Source: Thioclava marina (GTDB lineage Bacteria > Pseudomonadota > Alphaproteobacteria > Rhodobacterales > Rhodobacteraceae). From it: a stretch of DNA of 64,000 nt. The position numbers were made by a program, and so were the translations under genes. Of the stretch, positions 7,225 to 22,200 are shown in pieces; position 1 is the stretch's first letter; every line of letters starts with the position of its first letter. The DNA is taken from contig NZ_MPZS01000002.1 of the NCBI RefSeq assembly GCF_002020135.1, forward strand, positions 620,001 through 684,000. Reading direction: 5' to 3'. The notes under the pieces are model-generated. The model was not told the DNA's origin. It worked only from the letters and a program-made list of their open reading frames with translations, and did no database searches.

Positions 7225-10200
7225 TCACTCCGCCGAGGAGATCACCCAGGTGACGCGCGGATCTTCCTCTTCCGCACTGGAACTCGGCAGTCGTATCAAG
7301 GCCCCCGGACGCGTCACGCCCGCGGGGGCACCCGAGGTGGTGGTATAGGGGAAGCCAAGGATATCGGTCTCCACGCCCACCTCGAAGCCATAGCCCTGAC
7401 CGCCATTGACGCCTGCCCCGCCGAGGCGACGGTTCAGTACCAACCCTTCGGTCACGGTCAGGTCGATCCGGTTCGACTGGGTGAAGCTGTACTTGCCGTC
7501 GTTGATCGCCAGCGTCTGCGCATCGGCCACGGTCGAGAGCTGATCGTAGACCGCCTGCGCCAGCACCGAGAAGCCTTGCTGGTAGAACCAGACATCGCCG
7601 CCGATCACCACGTCGAGACCGTTGAGCACCGGCCCGGCATGGCTCACCTGACCCGTCGTGATCCGGCCCCGCACGAGGTTGAGCGGTCCGCGCGCCCTGT
7701 CACGGCCCGTCAGGCGGTCGCGCACATCGTCGAAATACTGGCCCTCTGGGATGAACAGGATCGGACCGTCACCGATCGAAGCCACATCGACATAAGAGGC
7801 CATGCCGTCATCATGCCCGTCGAGGGTCAGCGCGAGCGCATCCTCGGGGGTCATGTCATAGAGCTGGGCGTCGATGTAATCGGCATGCAGCCCCAGCGTC
7901 TTGCGCACGTTCACGAAGCCCGCATAAAGCGTCGAGCCCGGATTGCGCGCACGCAGATCGGCATTGTCGGGCGCCTGTGCCTCGCGCCGCCCGTAGAGTT
8001 CGGGATGGATCAACGCCATCGCGGTCTCATCGGCCAGATCGACGCTCGCCCCTCCGATGATATTCACATGCAGCGCGTCGTCGGCTGCCAGCATCACATC
8101 GGTCCGCGCGCCCAGCACACCAAGCTCCATCGTCCCGCCCATCGTATCGAGATAGAGCCCGCCATTTTGCGAGAGCGCGAAGCCTACCCGCATATCACCC
8201 GCGGTCTCCGTGTAGTTCACGTCGCCATCGGCGTAGAAATGACCCGTGGTGCCGGGGGACATGTCGCCCATGAAGGTCGCGCCGGTCTCGCCGGTGATCG
8301 CACCACCGAAGGCGAAGAGCCGGACATCGCCACCCGACATCGTCGCGCCATCCGAGCGGATATCGCCCGTGCCCGCCGAAATAACGATCGGCGAGGCGTC
8401 ACCGGAGATGACATCGCGCACGGTGATCGGGCCACCCGCATAGAGGTCGATCAGCCCGCTATCGGTGCGCAGCTGATCCAGCCGGATCGCGTCGCGCTCG
8501 TTGAGATGCATCGGACCATTCGCGACCTGCGCCGTGACATGGTCGAAGGCGACCGGTAGCCCATCGGGGCCGACCGGGGTCAGCGCGCCGAGGGTCAGGA
8601 CCGCGCCCGCCCCCGCAGCATTCGCCTCGAGCACCGTGCCGGTCTGGCCCGAAGCGATCGAGAGCGCGCCATCGACCGAGAGGGTCAGCGCCGGGTCAGC
8701 GGTGCTTTGCGTCACCACATGCGATGCGATCATGTCGCCCTTCACGCCGATCTTGATCGTGCCGGTTCCGGCGTCGATCGCGGTCCCGGCCGCCTGTCGC
8801 AGCAGCCCCGCGGACAGGATCGAGATCGCCCCGCCATGGCTGAGAATATCGGCATTCGCGACAAGGCTGGTCACATCCAGACCGAGCGCTCCACCTTGGG
8901 TGGTAATCCCCGGACCTGCCAGCAATGTCAGCGGCGCGTTGGTCGAGCTCAGCGCAATCGCCCCGGAGCCGCCTGCCGTGACCTCTTCGATATCGGTCGC
9001 ACCATCGCGCAGCCCGATCCGGATATCGCCGTCAACGGTCTTCGCGTAGAGGCGTCCGGTTTTCACGTTCAGCGGCGCCGCCGAGCCGATCGCGCCGTTC
9101 GCGCTCAGCTGGGTGCGGCTCGCGATGATGCGGCCCTCGGTGATCGAGCCCGCCGCGACATGCACTTCGTCGGGCGACGAGATGGTGCCGATGGTCAGCG
9201 CTCCGTCCACGACCAGATCGGTCATCGACCCGGCGGTGAGCTGGGTCAGGCTGGTGATCGTCAGATCATCCGCCTCGTGAAGCCAGAACGGCGTGAGCGC
9301 GGTGCCAGTCGCGGCGTAGTTCAGCCCGACAAGCGCGGTCTCGAGGCGCTTGGTCTCGGTGCCGACCGGACCGCCGGTGACGATGGTGAGCGTGCCGCCC
9401 TTCACATCGGTGCCGCTCGATCCGGTGAGATCGATGCCACTTGCCGTGCTCAGCGTCAGGGCCGATGCGGTGCCGAAGCTCACCGTGTCGGTGCCGATGA
9501 AGGACATCAGCGCATCGGTGCTGATGGCCCCGCCGCCCGCGATCGAGGCCCGCGTGATCGGCAGGTCTCCCGTGGCCGTCAGCCAGGCATCGCCCGAAAG
9601 CGTCTCGAGATCGAGTGCGCCGCCATTCGCGGTATCGGTCAGTTCGATCGGAAGCGGCGTGGCCTGCGTGCCAACCGAGGCCCCCGAGAGCGTCAGGCTG
9701 CCCGCACTTATGCGCACCGCACCCGTCGCCAGCGCATCGGTGATCGCACCAGTCGCGCTGATGCGCACCGCACCCGGTGCATAGATCTCGGCCAGGGGCA
9801 GATCGCCGGTCGCCGCGATATTCACCTCGACGCCCGAACGCGCGGTCAGCATGCCACCGGTGCGAACCGCGACGGTCAGCGGGTTGTCCTGCGTCGCGAT
9901 CGGCGCGTCGTTGCCGCTCTCGAGCACGATGATCCGACCCATCACCGCAGGTTCGCTGCCATGGGCATCCGACATCATGCCGTTGATCTTCACCGTCACG
10001 TCGCGCGCTGCGTTCACGAGATGCAGTGCGGCCGGGGTTTCGGCGCCGAGATAGACATCGGTGCCTTCCGAGATCGCGGTGAGCGTACCGACCGGCGCAT
10101 CATTCGCGTCGAAGCCGGTGAAGGCGAAGTTCAGATCCTCGGCCCGGCGCACGACGACCTTGCCGTCAGCGGTGAAGGTCAGATCGGACGGCTCAGCCTG

Positions 10201-13200
10201 CGACAGGATCTGCAGATCCTGCGTGAGATCATTGGTCGAACCCACCGTGTAGGGATCGAGCATCTCACCGACCGTTCCGCCGGCGCTCAACGTGATGTCG
10301 CCATAGGCCGTGACGTTGGGATCCTCGATCCGGGTATTGGTATCGCCGGTGCCCTTGATCAGACCCGCCCGGATCCAGTGCTTGAGCTCATCCGTGGTCC
10401 AGCCGATCCCTTCGAGGATCTGCGCCTGATCGCTGGCCGTCGGGACGTAGGTGAAGGTCTCCTGCTCTGCGCTCTCCGCGTTCCACTCCGCATAAAGCCC
10501 CTGCTGCTCTGCCACGTAATTGTCGAGCTGCGTCTGGGTCCAGCCGCCAGAGCTAAGGGCATCCGCCGTGGCCTGATCGATCGTGTAGTCGATCGGATTG
10601 CCGCCCGCCGCACGCCGCTCGCGCCAGTATTCGCGATAGGCATGCTCGCGGGCATTGGCGAGCGCGTCGAGCTGCTGCTGCGCGCGGTCATCCTGCGCGA
10701 CCGCATCGTCGAGCCCCATGTCCTGCGTCCAGAGCTTCGCCAGTTCGGACTCGGAGCGGATATCGCGGACCTCGACATTGTTGCGATCGAGGATCGACCC
10801 GCTCGCCGCACTCAGCGTGACCGAGCCAAGCTGCGAGGTGACACCATGCAGGGGCAGATCGCCCGTCAGCGCGCTCACATGGACATCGTTGAGCGCGGTC
10901 ACATCGAGCACACCGCCCTCATGGGTCACCCAGATCGGGGCGCCCGACTGACCGACCGCGCCGTTGATCGAGACCAGGTCGATCGAGCTCGCGACAATCC
11001 CGCCCGTCGAGGCATCCGCCATGGTGATGTCGCCATCAGCGGTCAGCGTCACCACCCCCGTCATCGGCGCGTCGCTGGTGGCCGGACGATCTTTGGTGGT
11101 CACGCTCACGAGGTTCATCGCCCCCGACAGCTCGCGGATATTGACCGCGCTGCCGCCCGCTGCCGTCAGCGTCGAGCCTTCCGACTGATCGATGCGGAAC
11201 GCGCCCGAGCTGCCCGCGATCCGGCCGTTGACGGCCGAGACATCGAGATTGGCCAGCGTGGCGGTGACTTCCGAGCCTGCGGTCAGCACAGAGCCCGCGC
11301 TCGAGGTGATCTTGCTATCGCCAACCACGTTGGAGACCGTATCGGTGAAGATCACGTCCCCTTTCGAGGTGATGTTCAGCCCACCCGTATCCGAGCCGCT
11401 GAACACGATCTCGATCGGGTAATCGGCCTTCAGACGATGCGTATAGAGCACGTTCGACGTGACCGTCTCGTTCCAGCTCTTGTAGACATCGCCGATCCCG
11501 AGGATGCGGCGGTCATCCGTTTTGACGGTGCCTTTCTTGGTGTTCTGCGACGTCAGCGAGCCGGTGAAGCCATAGTCATACACACCGCCATTGATCGAGG
11601 TGTTTTCCGAGGCGACGTAATTGCCGTCGGCCCCGAAGGCGACAGTCGGATCGAGCGGCGTGACCTTCGGATCGTAGACCTTGGACGAAATCGACTCGCC
11701 AAGCTTGAACCAGAAGTAGGAAGTCTTCTGGCTATACTCGACAACCTGCGTAACGACCTCGGATTGCAGCACGACGAAGTCTCGATTCAGCGTCGGCTGG
11801 TAGCTGCCCTCGCGCCCGTCGCTCACGCTGCTGGACGAAACCAGCGTCGTCGGGATTACGCGGGTGACACTGACGCTGTTGGGATCGGTAGGATCGCCAT
11901 AGGTAAGGGTCTCGGTGTCGAAGGTGCTGGAGTTGTCCCTGACGTAGAGCGTGCGGCCGATGCGAGTGAATTCGGTGACCCGCGCGGCCCCGTTGACCGC
12001 CTTGGCAGGATCGGTGTCGGTGATCCGCACCACGCCTTCGATGCCCTGCTCGTTCGCCCCCGGATCGCCGGTGTCGACGCGCCCGAGCACGACCGGAAGT
12101 GAGGTGTCGTTGTTGACGGTGATGCTGCCATAGCCGTCGAGAGACTCGATCTTGCCACCACCGGTAGAGAGGATCTGGCCGGTGATCTCGACGCGCCCAC
12201 CCTGCACGACCATCGGATCGATCACGATCGCGCCGGTCTGCTCGCCCTTGTCGTTGAGCATGGTCGGGTCGTATTTCACCCAGACATCCGAGGTGACATT
12301 GGCATTGCGCGTGACATTGGGCGTGACCGGCTCGGACGGGTCGAACAGAACCGTCGGCGTGGTCGTCGAGAAGCCCGCGATGTCATCCATCAGCCCCGCG
12401 GCAATGTCGATCTCGTAAGAGCCCACACCCGCCTGGATCAGCCCGTTGATATTGAGCTTGTCTGCGGTGATGTAGACATTGCGCCCGGCGCGGATCGCGG
12501 TCGGCCGTGCGCCGAGCTCGAAAGCGGCGACATTGCCGATATCGAGCGTGGTGGTCGAGAACGGGACCGTAAGGTCGCCGCCTGACCTGCCGGTCACGGT
12601 GAAGCCGCTGGTGATCCATGCGCGCGCGTCGTCATCGACCTGCTGGAAGTAGTTGTCATAGATCGAGCGCGGATCTCCCGAAACATTGCGCAGCCCCGGC
12701 GTGTAGCCCTGCGTGAAGTCGCGCCCGGCGCTCAGACGAATCGTCTTGGCCGAGATGTCGGCCTGTACGTCGAGATCGCCGAAGTTGGAATTGATCAGGA
12801 CCGTGCCGCCCATGTTGGTGATCGGACCGCCAACCTCGATCGAGCCGTTGCCATAGGTCACGACCTCGATCTTCGGCTCGCCCGCATCGGTGCCCGAGAT
12901 CATCGTGTAGTCGATCGGGGCGCCCTTGGGGTTGGCGAGGTTCTGGATTTCCTGCGGCGTCTTGACGGTCACGTCGTTGAAGACGATCCGCCCGCCCTCG
13001 TTCCACGGGATCTCCATCGAACCTGTGTTCACATAGGCATCGGAATAGACATGCACGAGGATCAGCGCATTGCCCGGCGCATCGAGCGTGCCGGTCGAGG
13101 CGCCCTGGACCGTGTCGGCGCGCAGATAGATGCTGCCTTCAGAGGCACGGATATCGGGTAGATCGATGAAATCGGCATTGCCACTGAAATCGGCCTGACG

Positions 13201-16200
13201 GGTGATGAGCGAGGCAAGCTCGTCATTCCACGCCTGCACGGCCTGCGCATCCTGGCTCAGAATCGGATCGTTGATCTTCGACTGAAGTTCCGCAATGCGC
13301 GCGTCGAGCAGATCGCTCAGCGGCACGTTCTCGCGGATCATCGCCGCGATCTCGGCCGCCGAGTTGGTCGGATCCTCGAGGATGCCGCGGGCGTCCTCAT
13401 CGGTGAACCAGATCTGCTGGCCCGAGCCGTTGACGTAGTATTCCGACGAATTGTCGAGCTGGTTGTTCTGATCGAGGATCAGGATCTGCTTGTTGCGCGA
13501 GCCCGCGCGGACATAGCCGTTCACCGTGATCAGGTTGTCGCCGGTATCGGTGGAGGTACCGCTCTCGATGTCGAGGCTGACCGGATCACCGCCGAAGGCT
13601 TCGCTCAGTGCCGAACCGATCGCCGCCGCGACCTCGCGGTAGAGATCCTTGCCACGGCCATAGCCGATGACCTCTCCACCGCCACGCTCCGCGAAGATGT
13701 AGACGTCATGCACCGCCGCGACGCTGGAGCCGGTGTCGATATTCACGCGCTGATTGGCGTTGGCCGTCGCATCCGCGACCGGGGTGATCGGGATCGGGAT
13801 CGCGGTCTTGTTGAAGACGCGCGTCTCGGCCTTGACCGCGACCTGCTGCGCCCCGTTCGACGTATAGCCAGATTTGAGCTGAATATCGGTCAGCGATTGC
13901 AGATCCGCACCCGAGTTCAGCGTGATCTGGTTGTCGGCGTTATAGGTCGCGTAAGTCTTGCCCGAGGCCGCCCCCGAGAGACCGTAGGAGGTCGTGTCCA
14001 CCTCGGAATAGAGGTTCGCATCCCCGCCCGCATAGAGCTGAAGCACATCGACCGCGAGCAGCTTCGCAGCACCGATCGTCACATGCGCGGTATTGCTCTG
14101 CACGTCGAGCGTGCTCTGGCCGATCGGGCTTGCGATCGCGCCCCCGGAATCGAGTTTGAGCCGGTCGGTCAGCGCCATGTTGGTCGCGGCGCCGAGACGG
14201 AAGACCTGGTTGTTGTCCGGCAGCCCGGTCTGCACCAGCGCCGCATCGTCACTGACCACGAGATCGGTGGAAGCGTTGACCGTCACCTCGCTGCGCATCG
14301 CCGCGACGTCGATCGCACCGCCCGAGCCGGAAACGACGTTGTAGCCGTCATCGGGCCGGTTCATCGAGGTTTCCGCCCCGATATCGATGTTCTTCGCCGC
14401 AATCGTGGTCTTGCCACCCAGCGTCAGCGCGGTCGTCGCCGCGATCGTGGTTTCGCTGAAGGCCCCCGAATATCCCAGCGCGGCTGCGCTGGTGGAATCG
14501 ACCTGGCTGCCGAAGGTGCCTGATTGCGCTGCGGTGATCTGGAGCTGATCCGTTGCGGTGATGACGGTTGTGGTGGTCGCCCCGATATTGAAGATCGAGC
14601 GCGTGTCCGTCCTCACATGGGTCTCTGCCCCAGAGCCCGAGACAAGCCCGCCCGAGCCGGAATCCGATTTGGCGACGGCACTGGGCGCATTGCCGGTCGA
14701 AAGCGTCACGACCCGTCCGCTCAGACGCGCGTTGTCGAGATTGAAGACGACATCGCCGCTGCCGCCATTCGCGGTGTCCTGACCGGCGGTCGCCAGCGTG
14801 AGGCCGATCGCGACCGCGCCGCCGGAGCGGCCCGTCGCATAGGCTTCCGCCTTCACCGCGCTCGCATCCGCGCTCAACTCGAGCGTGCCGGTCGCGATAT
14901 AGGTGCCGCTCATCGTCGAGGTGATGGCGTGTCCCGTGAAGGCCTTGGCATCCGCGCCGTTGCCCGACAGCAGCCCGCCAGAGGTCGAGTGCGCTTCGGC
15001 ATAGCTCGATGTGAAGCCGGAATTGAGCTTGATCTCGGAATTGATCGCAATGTTGTTCGCCGTGACGTCGGCCTCGAAAATCGTCGCCACGTTCATGTTG
15101 GCGCGCGAGGTCGCGACACCGGCTCCGATGGCGATACCGCCGCCGACCGCGATACCTTTCGCATAGGCCTTGGCCGAACCCGCGCTCGTGTTCTCCAGAT
15201 CGAAAGCTCCGGAGCTGGTAAAGGTGTAGTCGCGGGCCGTGACAAGGCTGTTGCCGCTGTTCGTCGCGGTCACGATCACCGCGTTGACGCCGCCCGCGAT
15301 ACCGCCCGAGCTCCCTTCGCCCGTCGCGGTGACGCGCGTGGTGTCGCTGGTCGAGATATTGGTTCCGCCCGATCCGCTCGAGATCGAGCCCGAGTTGCCG
15401 CCTGCCGCGCCGATGGTGATTGCGCTCGTTCCGACGCTCGTCGCATCCGAGACGGCAACCCCCGCCGCGCCGACGATCGCGACATTCACATTGTAGCTGT
15501 CGGTGCTGACCAGACCCGAACGGTCCGCGCTCAGCGCGACCGACTTGCCCGAGATCGCGACCGCATCGCCCACGGAGACCGAGGCGCCCGCGTCGAGCTT
15601 GGCCACCGAGACGCCCGCGCCGCCGGTATACCCGCCCGAGGCGGAGGCCGTGGTCACCGAGGAGGAGATCAGCGGATTGGTGTCGAGCTGACCGGTCGCC
15701 GCGCCAAGATCGACCGCACCGCCCGCGCTCAGCACCGCGCCGCTCTGCAACTCGATGCCCGCACCCGTCGCCACGTTCGAAATCGCGATACCGCTCGACG
15801 CGCCGCCGAAGATCGAGCCCGAGCCCGCGCCCGCATCCTGCGTGACGCGGATCTTGGCCGAGCTGTCGACCTTGATATCGCCGTCGGAATAGAGCTTGGC
15901 CGAGCCGATCGTGACCGAGACCTGATCGGTGCCAGCCGCGGACGGGTCGAGGCCCTGGCGCGTCGCGACGATCTGGCTTTGCGTGTCCGAACCACCCGCG
16001 AAGCCGACCACCGAGCCTGCGGTGTTCTGCTTGTCCTGATCGCTCGCGTTCGCATCCAGACCGCTATCGCCGTTCTGATCGCTCGACAGGTCGCTGTTGA
16101 TCGAGGCGAGCGCATCCGAGAGGTTGCCGCTTTGATCATCGACGGTGCCGCCCAGTTCCGCGACGGACAGCGCTGCGCCGACGCTGATCGCCCCGCCGCC

Positions 16201-19200
16201 AATCGCGACGACAGTCGAGCCGAGTTCACGCTCGGACGCCGCCGAAATGGTGATGCCCTTCTGGCCCACGCCGCGCGTGCCGCCCGCATTGTAATTCGCG
16301 GTGATCGACGCCCCGTCACCGATATTGACGGTCGTCGTGCCTTGCAGGTTTGCGTAATCGAGGCCAAGCCCCACGCCCACTGCGCCGCCCCCAACGGAGC
16401 CCGCGACACCGGTGATCGTCGCCTTCTCGAAGGCCGTCAGATCGATCTTGCCCGCGGCACTCAGGCTCTGCCCGTCAGCGATGGTCACGCCGGTAAAGGT
16501 CCGGTCCACGAGCACATTGGCCGAGAGCGCAACGCCCACGCCGCCAACCGCACCCGCACCCACATAGCCCTGCTGGGTCAGGTAGGATTTCGCGTTGACC
16601 CCAAGATCGCCGCCTGCCGTCAGATAGGCTTTCTGGCCCGCGCGGCCGTTTCCGACCGTCACCTTCGAGCTGCCATCGACCACGGTCACCTGAATCGCGC
16701 CGCCCACCGCGACGAGCCCGCCGCCGCCGCTGCCGGTCATCGCATAGATGTCGTTGTCGATCTTGCTGTCGATGTTCAGCGCACCGCCCGCTTCAAGCGA
16801 ACCGCCCCCGATGGCGACATCCGCCGTCGAGGAGAGCACGTTGACGTTCCCGTTCCCGGTCACCCCGACGAAACCGCCACCGATCCCTGCCACGAAGCTC
16901 GTGAGCACGGATTTGCTGTTGGCATTGATCGTCAGCGCATCGGCCGCGTTGAGCTGCGCATCATAGGTCGCGACCTTCGCCGCCGAAGTGACAACCGTGG
17001 TCGCCACGCTCGCGCCAACGCCCGCAGCGCCGCCGATGCCGACATTGACGGTATAGGAGGTCGACGAGTTCGCCACATCCGCGTTCACCAGAACGTCCTG
17101 GCCCGCATTCGCGGTGGCGGTGCCGATATCGCCCTCGAAATCCGCGTCGTTCTCGGGGTTGATCCGAACGAGGCTTTCGCCGGTCTCCGAGCCGAGCTGC
17201 ACCAGTGCCTCGTCATCAATGAGATTGAGGGCGAAGAGCGCACTCACGCCCGCGACCCCGCCAACCGAGCCATTCGCGGTCAGCATCGAGATCGCGCTGC
17301 GCGCCTGAGCATTCACCGCGAACCCGCGCGTCGAGCGCGTTGCGCCGTCAGCATCATCCCAGCTGATCGCGCTTTCACCCAGCGCGGTCACGCGCGCCGT
17401 GTCGAGAACGGCCGCCTTGACGCGGTTCTTGATCGTGTTGATCGAGGCCGAGACGCCGACACCCGCCGTCGCCCCGCCCGAGAAAGACAGGTTGACGCCT
17501 GGCGTGTCGCCGCGCGCGTCCTCCGTCGAGCCGGGCTTCGACTCTTCCGACCCGCCAAGAAGCGAAATCGTGGTCTTCGACTGGCCATCGACCAGGATCG
17601 AGCCGCGCGCCACCACATCCGAGCCATAAAGCGTATTCGCGCTCGTGCCGCTCACCGGATCGACGAGCGCGATCGGCTCGCCCTGGATCAGTGCCTCGAC
17701 AGTGTTCGCGGCAGTGTTGTTGACACCCGTGCCGGTCACGCCGACCGTGCCGCCTGCCCCCGAGATCGCGCTGCCCGAGAAGGTCGTGGTCTCGTAAGCG
17801 CCAAGTACCACCGAGCTTCCGCTGCGCACCGTGCTTGAGGTGATGTCGGCACGCACGGTCTGATAGGAATTGTTGATCACGATACCAAGACCGACCGAGG
17901 CACCGCCCGAGCCCGCGAAGGCACCGGCCTTGCCCGTCAGCGACGGAGTCGAGGTCGCTGAAACAGAGAGGCTGCCCACCTGCGCCTCGGAGCGACGCAG
18001 CCCTGCGTAGACCTCGCCATTGGCCACGTTGACGGCGAAGCTGCCCGCGAAGGCGCCGCTGCCACCGCCGCCCGCGCCGACCGAGAGCGATTCCAGCGTC
18101 ATGCCTTGCGTCGCCGAGATCGTCAGCGCGCCCGCATTCGCCAGCGGATTGGCCGCATCCTCGGTCTCCTGCCGCGCCAGGATCGCGGCATCCTCGATCG
18201 CTGCTTCAGTATCGTCGGACATCACGTTGACGACGATCGCGCCTCCGATACCCGCCTGCCCGCCGATCCCGGCGGAACCGGCCAGCGCCTTGATCGTGCC
18301 GGTTTGCGTCGTACTCAGCGAGACATCGCCGCGATCGGTGCGCAGCGCGGCGCGCGCGCCCGTGCCATTGCCGCGAATATGCGCATCAGCCTGGCGGTTC
18401 ATCACGTTGACGAGAATCGAACCCGCCCCGCCGACACCGCCCGAGCCGCCGCCCGACACGGCGGCCGTCTCGATCGTGCCGGTCTGCATCGCACTCAGCG
18501 CCACCGAGGGAGCTGAGGTTTCCGCATCCGCCGGAAGCACCAGTTCCGCTTCGGTCTTGCCGAAGAGCAGGTTCACCCCGATGCCCGCGCCGACACCTGC
18601 GCCAGAGCCGCCGATCGCGACCGCACCCGCGAGCGAGCGGATCGTGCCGGTGGTCGAGGCATTGATCGTGGTGGCGGGAAGCGCGGGCGCCGTGCCCGAA
18701 AGCTCGACCCGGGCGCGGGTGACCGCATCGGCATCCAGCGTCAACGCCAGTTTGCTCGCGTCGAAATCGGGTGCCTTGGTCGTGTCGCTCACGCTCGTCG
18801 CGAGATTTGTCAGAGCCGTATCCCGAAGGCCGGCAACCTCGCTCTGAGCACCACCGACCGGATCATCGCTCGCCGGTCCGGGCAGCGGATCGACGCTCGG
18901 ACCATCCGTGCCGGGCTGGCCGATCTGAGCATAGACCACGGAGCCGCCAACCGCAGCCTGCCCCGAGGCCGCGCCCGAAACCGCAATCGCGTCAATCCCG
19001 GCGGTATCGGTCGCCGAGACGGACAGCGAGTCGCCAGTCACCGCTTCGGAACTCACGAGATCGGCGGTCGTGCCGCCATGGATCGTGGCCACGGTCAGCG
19101 CCACGCCCACCGCGGTCGCGCCACCCGCTCCGGCAGCGGCTCCAGACAGGATCGAAATCTGCCCCGTGCGCGTCGCACTGAGCGAAATCGCCCCGGTGCC

Positions 19201-22200
19201 TGCGTCGATCGAGGTGCTCGTCGCATTCACCGAGGTCGTATTGCCGATATCGCCGATCGCGAGCGAACCCGCCACGGCAGTCGGACCTGCGCCTGTAAGC
19301 GTCAAGCCAACGGCCGCCGATTTGAGCGTCGAGCCATTCGTGGCCGTCAGGCTCACGCCCTCACCCGACAGGGTCGCGCCATTCGTCAGAACGCCGGTAT
19401 CATGGCCGATGAAATTGGCCGAGATCGCGCCGCCGACTCCGCTGCCGTTCGCACTCACCACCGCACCGCCAGCAAGGCTCTCGATCAGGCCCGTATCGTC
19501 TGCGGTCAGGCTCAACGCGCCACCTGCGCCAAGCGTCGCACCGACGCTCGAGACCTGCGTGACCGCTTGCGAATAGTTCACTGTCACCGCCCCGCCGAGC
19601 GAGGTGTCGCGCGATGCGCTCAGCGCCACGGCGGCCGAACGGATCGTGCCATTCGCGGTCGCGTCGGCCGCGATCGTGCCCGCTCCGGTGGTGGTGAGAT
19701 GCGCGCCGTCGAGATTGACGCTGGTGGTGTTCTGCGTCAGCAGGTTGAGCGTGCTCGCGAAACCACCCGCGCTGCCATTGGAGGCCGCCGCACCGCCGCC
19801 GATGCTGGAAATCGTCCGCGTGCCGGTCGCATTCAGAGCGATACTTTGCGCATCCAGCGCCTCGGTCCCAGCGGCCGAAACGACGACGCCTGCGGTGATG
19901 TTGTTGGCCGAGATCCCCGCCCCCGCAGCCGTCTGCTCGTTCGCCACCGCGCCCGCGACGGCGATCGAGAAGATCGTACTCGTTCCGGTCGCATCGAGGG
20001 TGATCGTGCCCGTCCCGCCGGTGCCACCCTGTCCTGTCACCACGGCATCGGTCATCGTCGCGCCGGTATCGGCCGAGATGACGTTGACCGTCGCAGCACC
20101 GCCATAGGCATTGTCGCCATTGGCAAGCGCACCGCCGAGCGAGAAGATCGAATTGGCCTCGGTTGCGCCGATATTGATGGAGCTGGCCGAGATGCCCAAC
20201 CGGTCCGCATCCGGCCCGTTGCCGGTCACATCCGCCCGCGCGCCGCCGGTGATGTTATTGACCGAAACAGAGCCCGCGATCCCGGTCTTGCCCGAGCCTG
20301 CCGATACACCGAAGCCGTAGATCGACTGGGTGCTGTTGGCGATGATCCCGAAGGCACCGGTGTCGATGGTGCTCGCGCCGGTGAGCTTGGCCGTCGCGCT
20401 GCGGGTCACGGTGTTGACCGCGATCCCGATGCCGACGCCGTAGCCTTTGGTCTTGTCCATGTTGATGCCGACGCCGCCGCCGATCGCGACCGTGGTCGAG
20501 CCATCGGTGGCCGAAAGATCGAGCTGGCTCGAGGTGATGTAGGCATCGGCGATGCTGGCGGTCGTACCGCCATCGAGTACCGCGACCGCGACCGAGCCCG
20601 CCAGCGCGATATCGCCGCGCGAGGTTCCCGCACCGCCCACGGCCACGTTCACCACCGTCGCGTGATCCTCAGCGCCGATCGTCACCGCGCCACCCGCGTT
20701 GATCGTGGCGTTCGAGACCTCGGAACTGAGCTTGCGCGTGTCGACCATCACCGAGAAAGCCCCGGCGATCGCGTTGGTGTCCTGCGCCTGACCCAGACCC
20801 GCCGACACGGCCCCGCCAACCGCGATCTGCACCGCGTTGTTCTTCGCCGTCTGGCTCAGGGTCGAAGCGAGCTCGATCGTGCCCTGGGTGTTGATCGCCG
20901 CCGTGGTCTCGTTGCCGAGCGACAGGTTGAGCGACGCGACGCCGGTAACCGCCCAGCCCGATTTCTGCGTATTGCCGTCGCTATCGGATGGCGTGTCCAT
21001 GCTCTGCTGGGCATCGATCGCGTCGTTCTCATCCTCGGCAAAGAGCCAGGACGGAATGATCGTGTCATCGTCCTGGCTCGTCTGATCCGGCTCGGCTTGC
21101 TGCGTGGGCTTGCCCTGGACCTTGGAACCGGCCACGCCGACGACGACATCGACCGTTGCGTTCTCGGCACTGATGACGAGGCTGTCCGCGTCGATCACCG
21201 TGCTGCCCGCGTTCACCGCCGGGGCCGCCGGGTCGTCAGGGCCAATCCCTGCCCAGACCTTGCGACCGGTGATGTTGAGGCCGACCGAGGCCCCGACACC
21301 GATGTTTTCCGAGGCCGAAATCGCGCCCGCCGCCGCCCAGTCGACGGACTCGTCCTTGGCCGAGATCGTCACGGCGCCTGCGGTGACCGAGGCGTCGTCA
21401 CCGATCCGCGCCGTGGTCTCGGCATCGGCGATATTGGTCGCCACCGTCGCGTTGACGGCCGTGCTCGCGCCCTGCCCACCCGAGAAGCTCAGGATGCCCG
21501 TGATGTTGCGGGTATAGGCGGTGACATTGGTCGCGTTGGTGCCCGCATTGATCGTCGCCCCGGATTCGACCACCGAGGAGACCTTGCTGCCGACGCGGTC
21601 CACATTGATCGCGACACCGATCGCGTCGTTGACCTTGGCATCGCCCGAGATCGGGTTCTTCTTGGGCAGGTTGGCGACGTGGAGGAACCAGCCCTCCTGG
21701 CTGGAGAGCACATTCATGTCGCCGGTCAGGTTCAGCACCGCGCCGTCACGCACCACCGCCTGCGTCGTGTTGTCGGTGTTGAAGACATTCGCGGTGATAC
21801 CGAGGGCGAGCTTCTGCTGATCCTCGGGAACGACCGGGCGCGAGCCATCGCTCGGGACGGGAGCTTCGGCTTTGCTCTTGACGTCGGTTGTGATGAGGTT
21901 GAGCGGATTGAGCGTGTCGAGAAGACCCGGCGCGTCAGGCGTCTCGAGATTGGCTGCATCGGTCGGATTGTCGGGCAGCGCTTCGTAAGCGGTGACCTGA
22001 CTGACGAACTGCTCCCACTTGTCGCGGATATCCTGAATCGGATCCGCATGCGGGAAACGGGTCCGGGCTTGCACCGTGGCACCAGCTGCATTCACCGTGG
22101 CGTCCGCCCCGATCTCGGCCTGCGTGTCGCCCGCCATGGTCGAGACCGATGCGGTCAGCATCAGAGCCTGCGAATATTTGCCGAGCAGTTCATCTTGGGT

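Noticed and set aside
8707-12102. Plus-strand open frame of 1,131 codons, with others at 14524-17838, 19078-22296 and 22417-25821
   Set aside because: These lie antisense to tpsA (or tpsA-tpsB), are rich in Arg/Asp/His with no recognisable domain, and result from the GC-rich codon pattern of the real gene.
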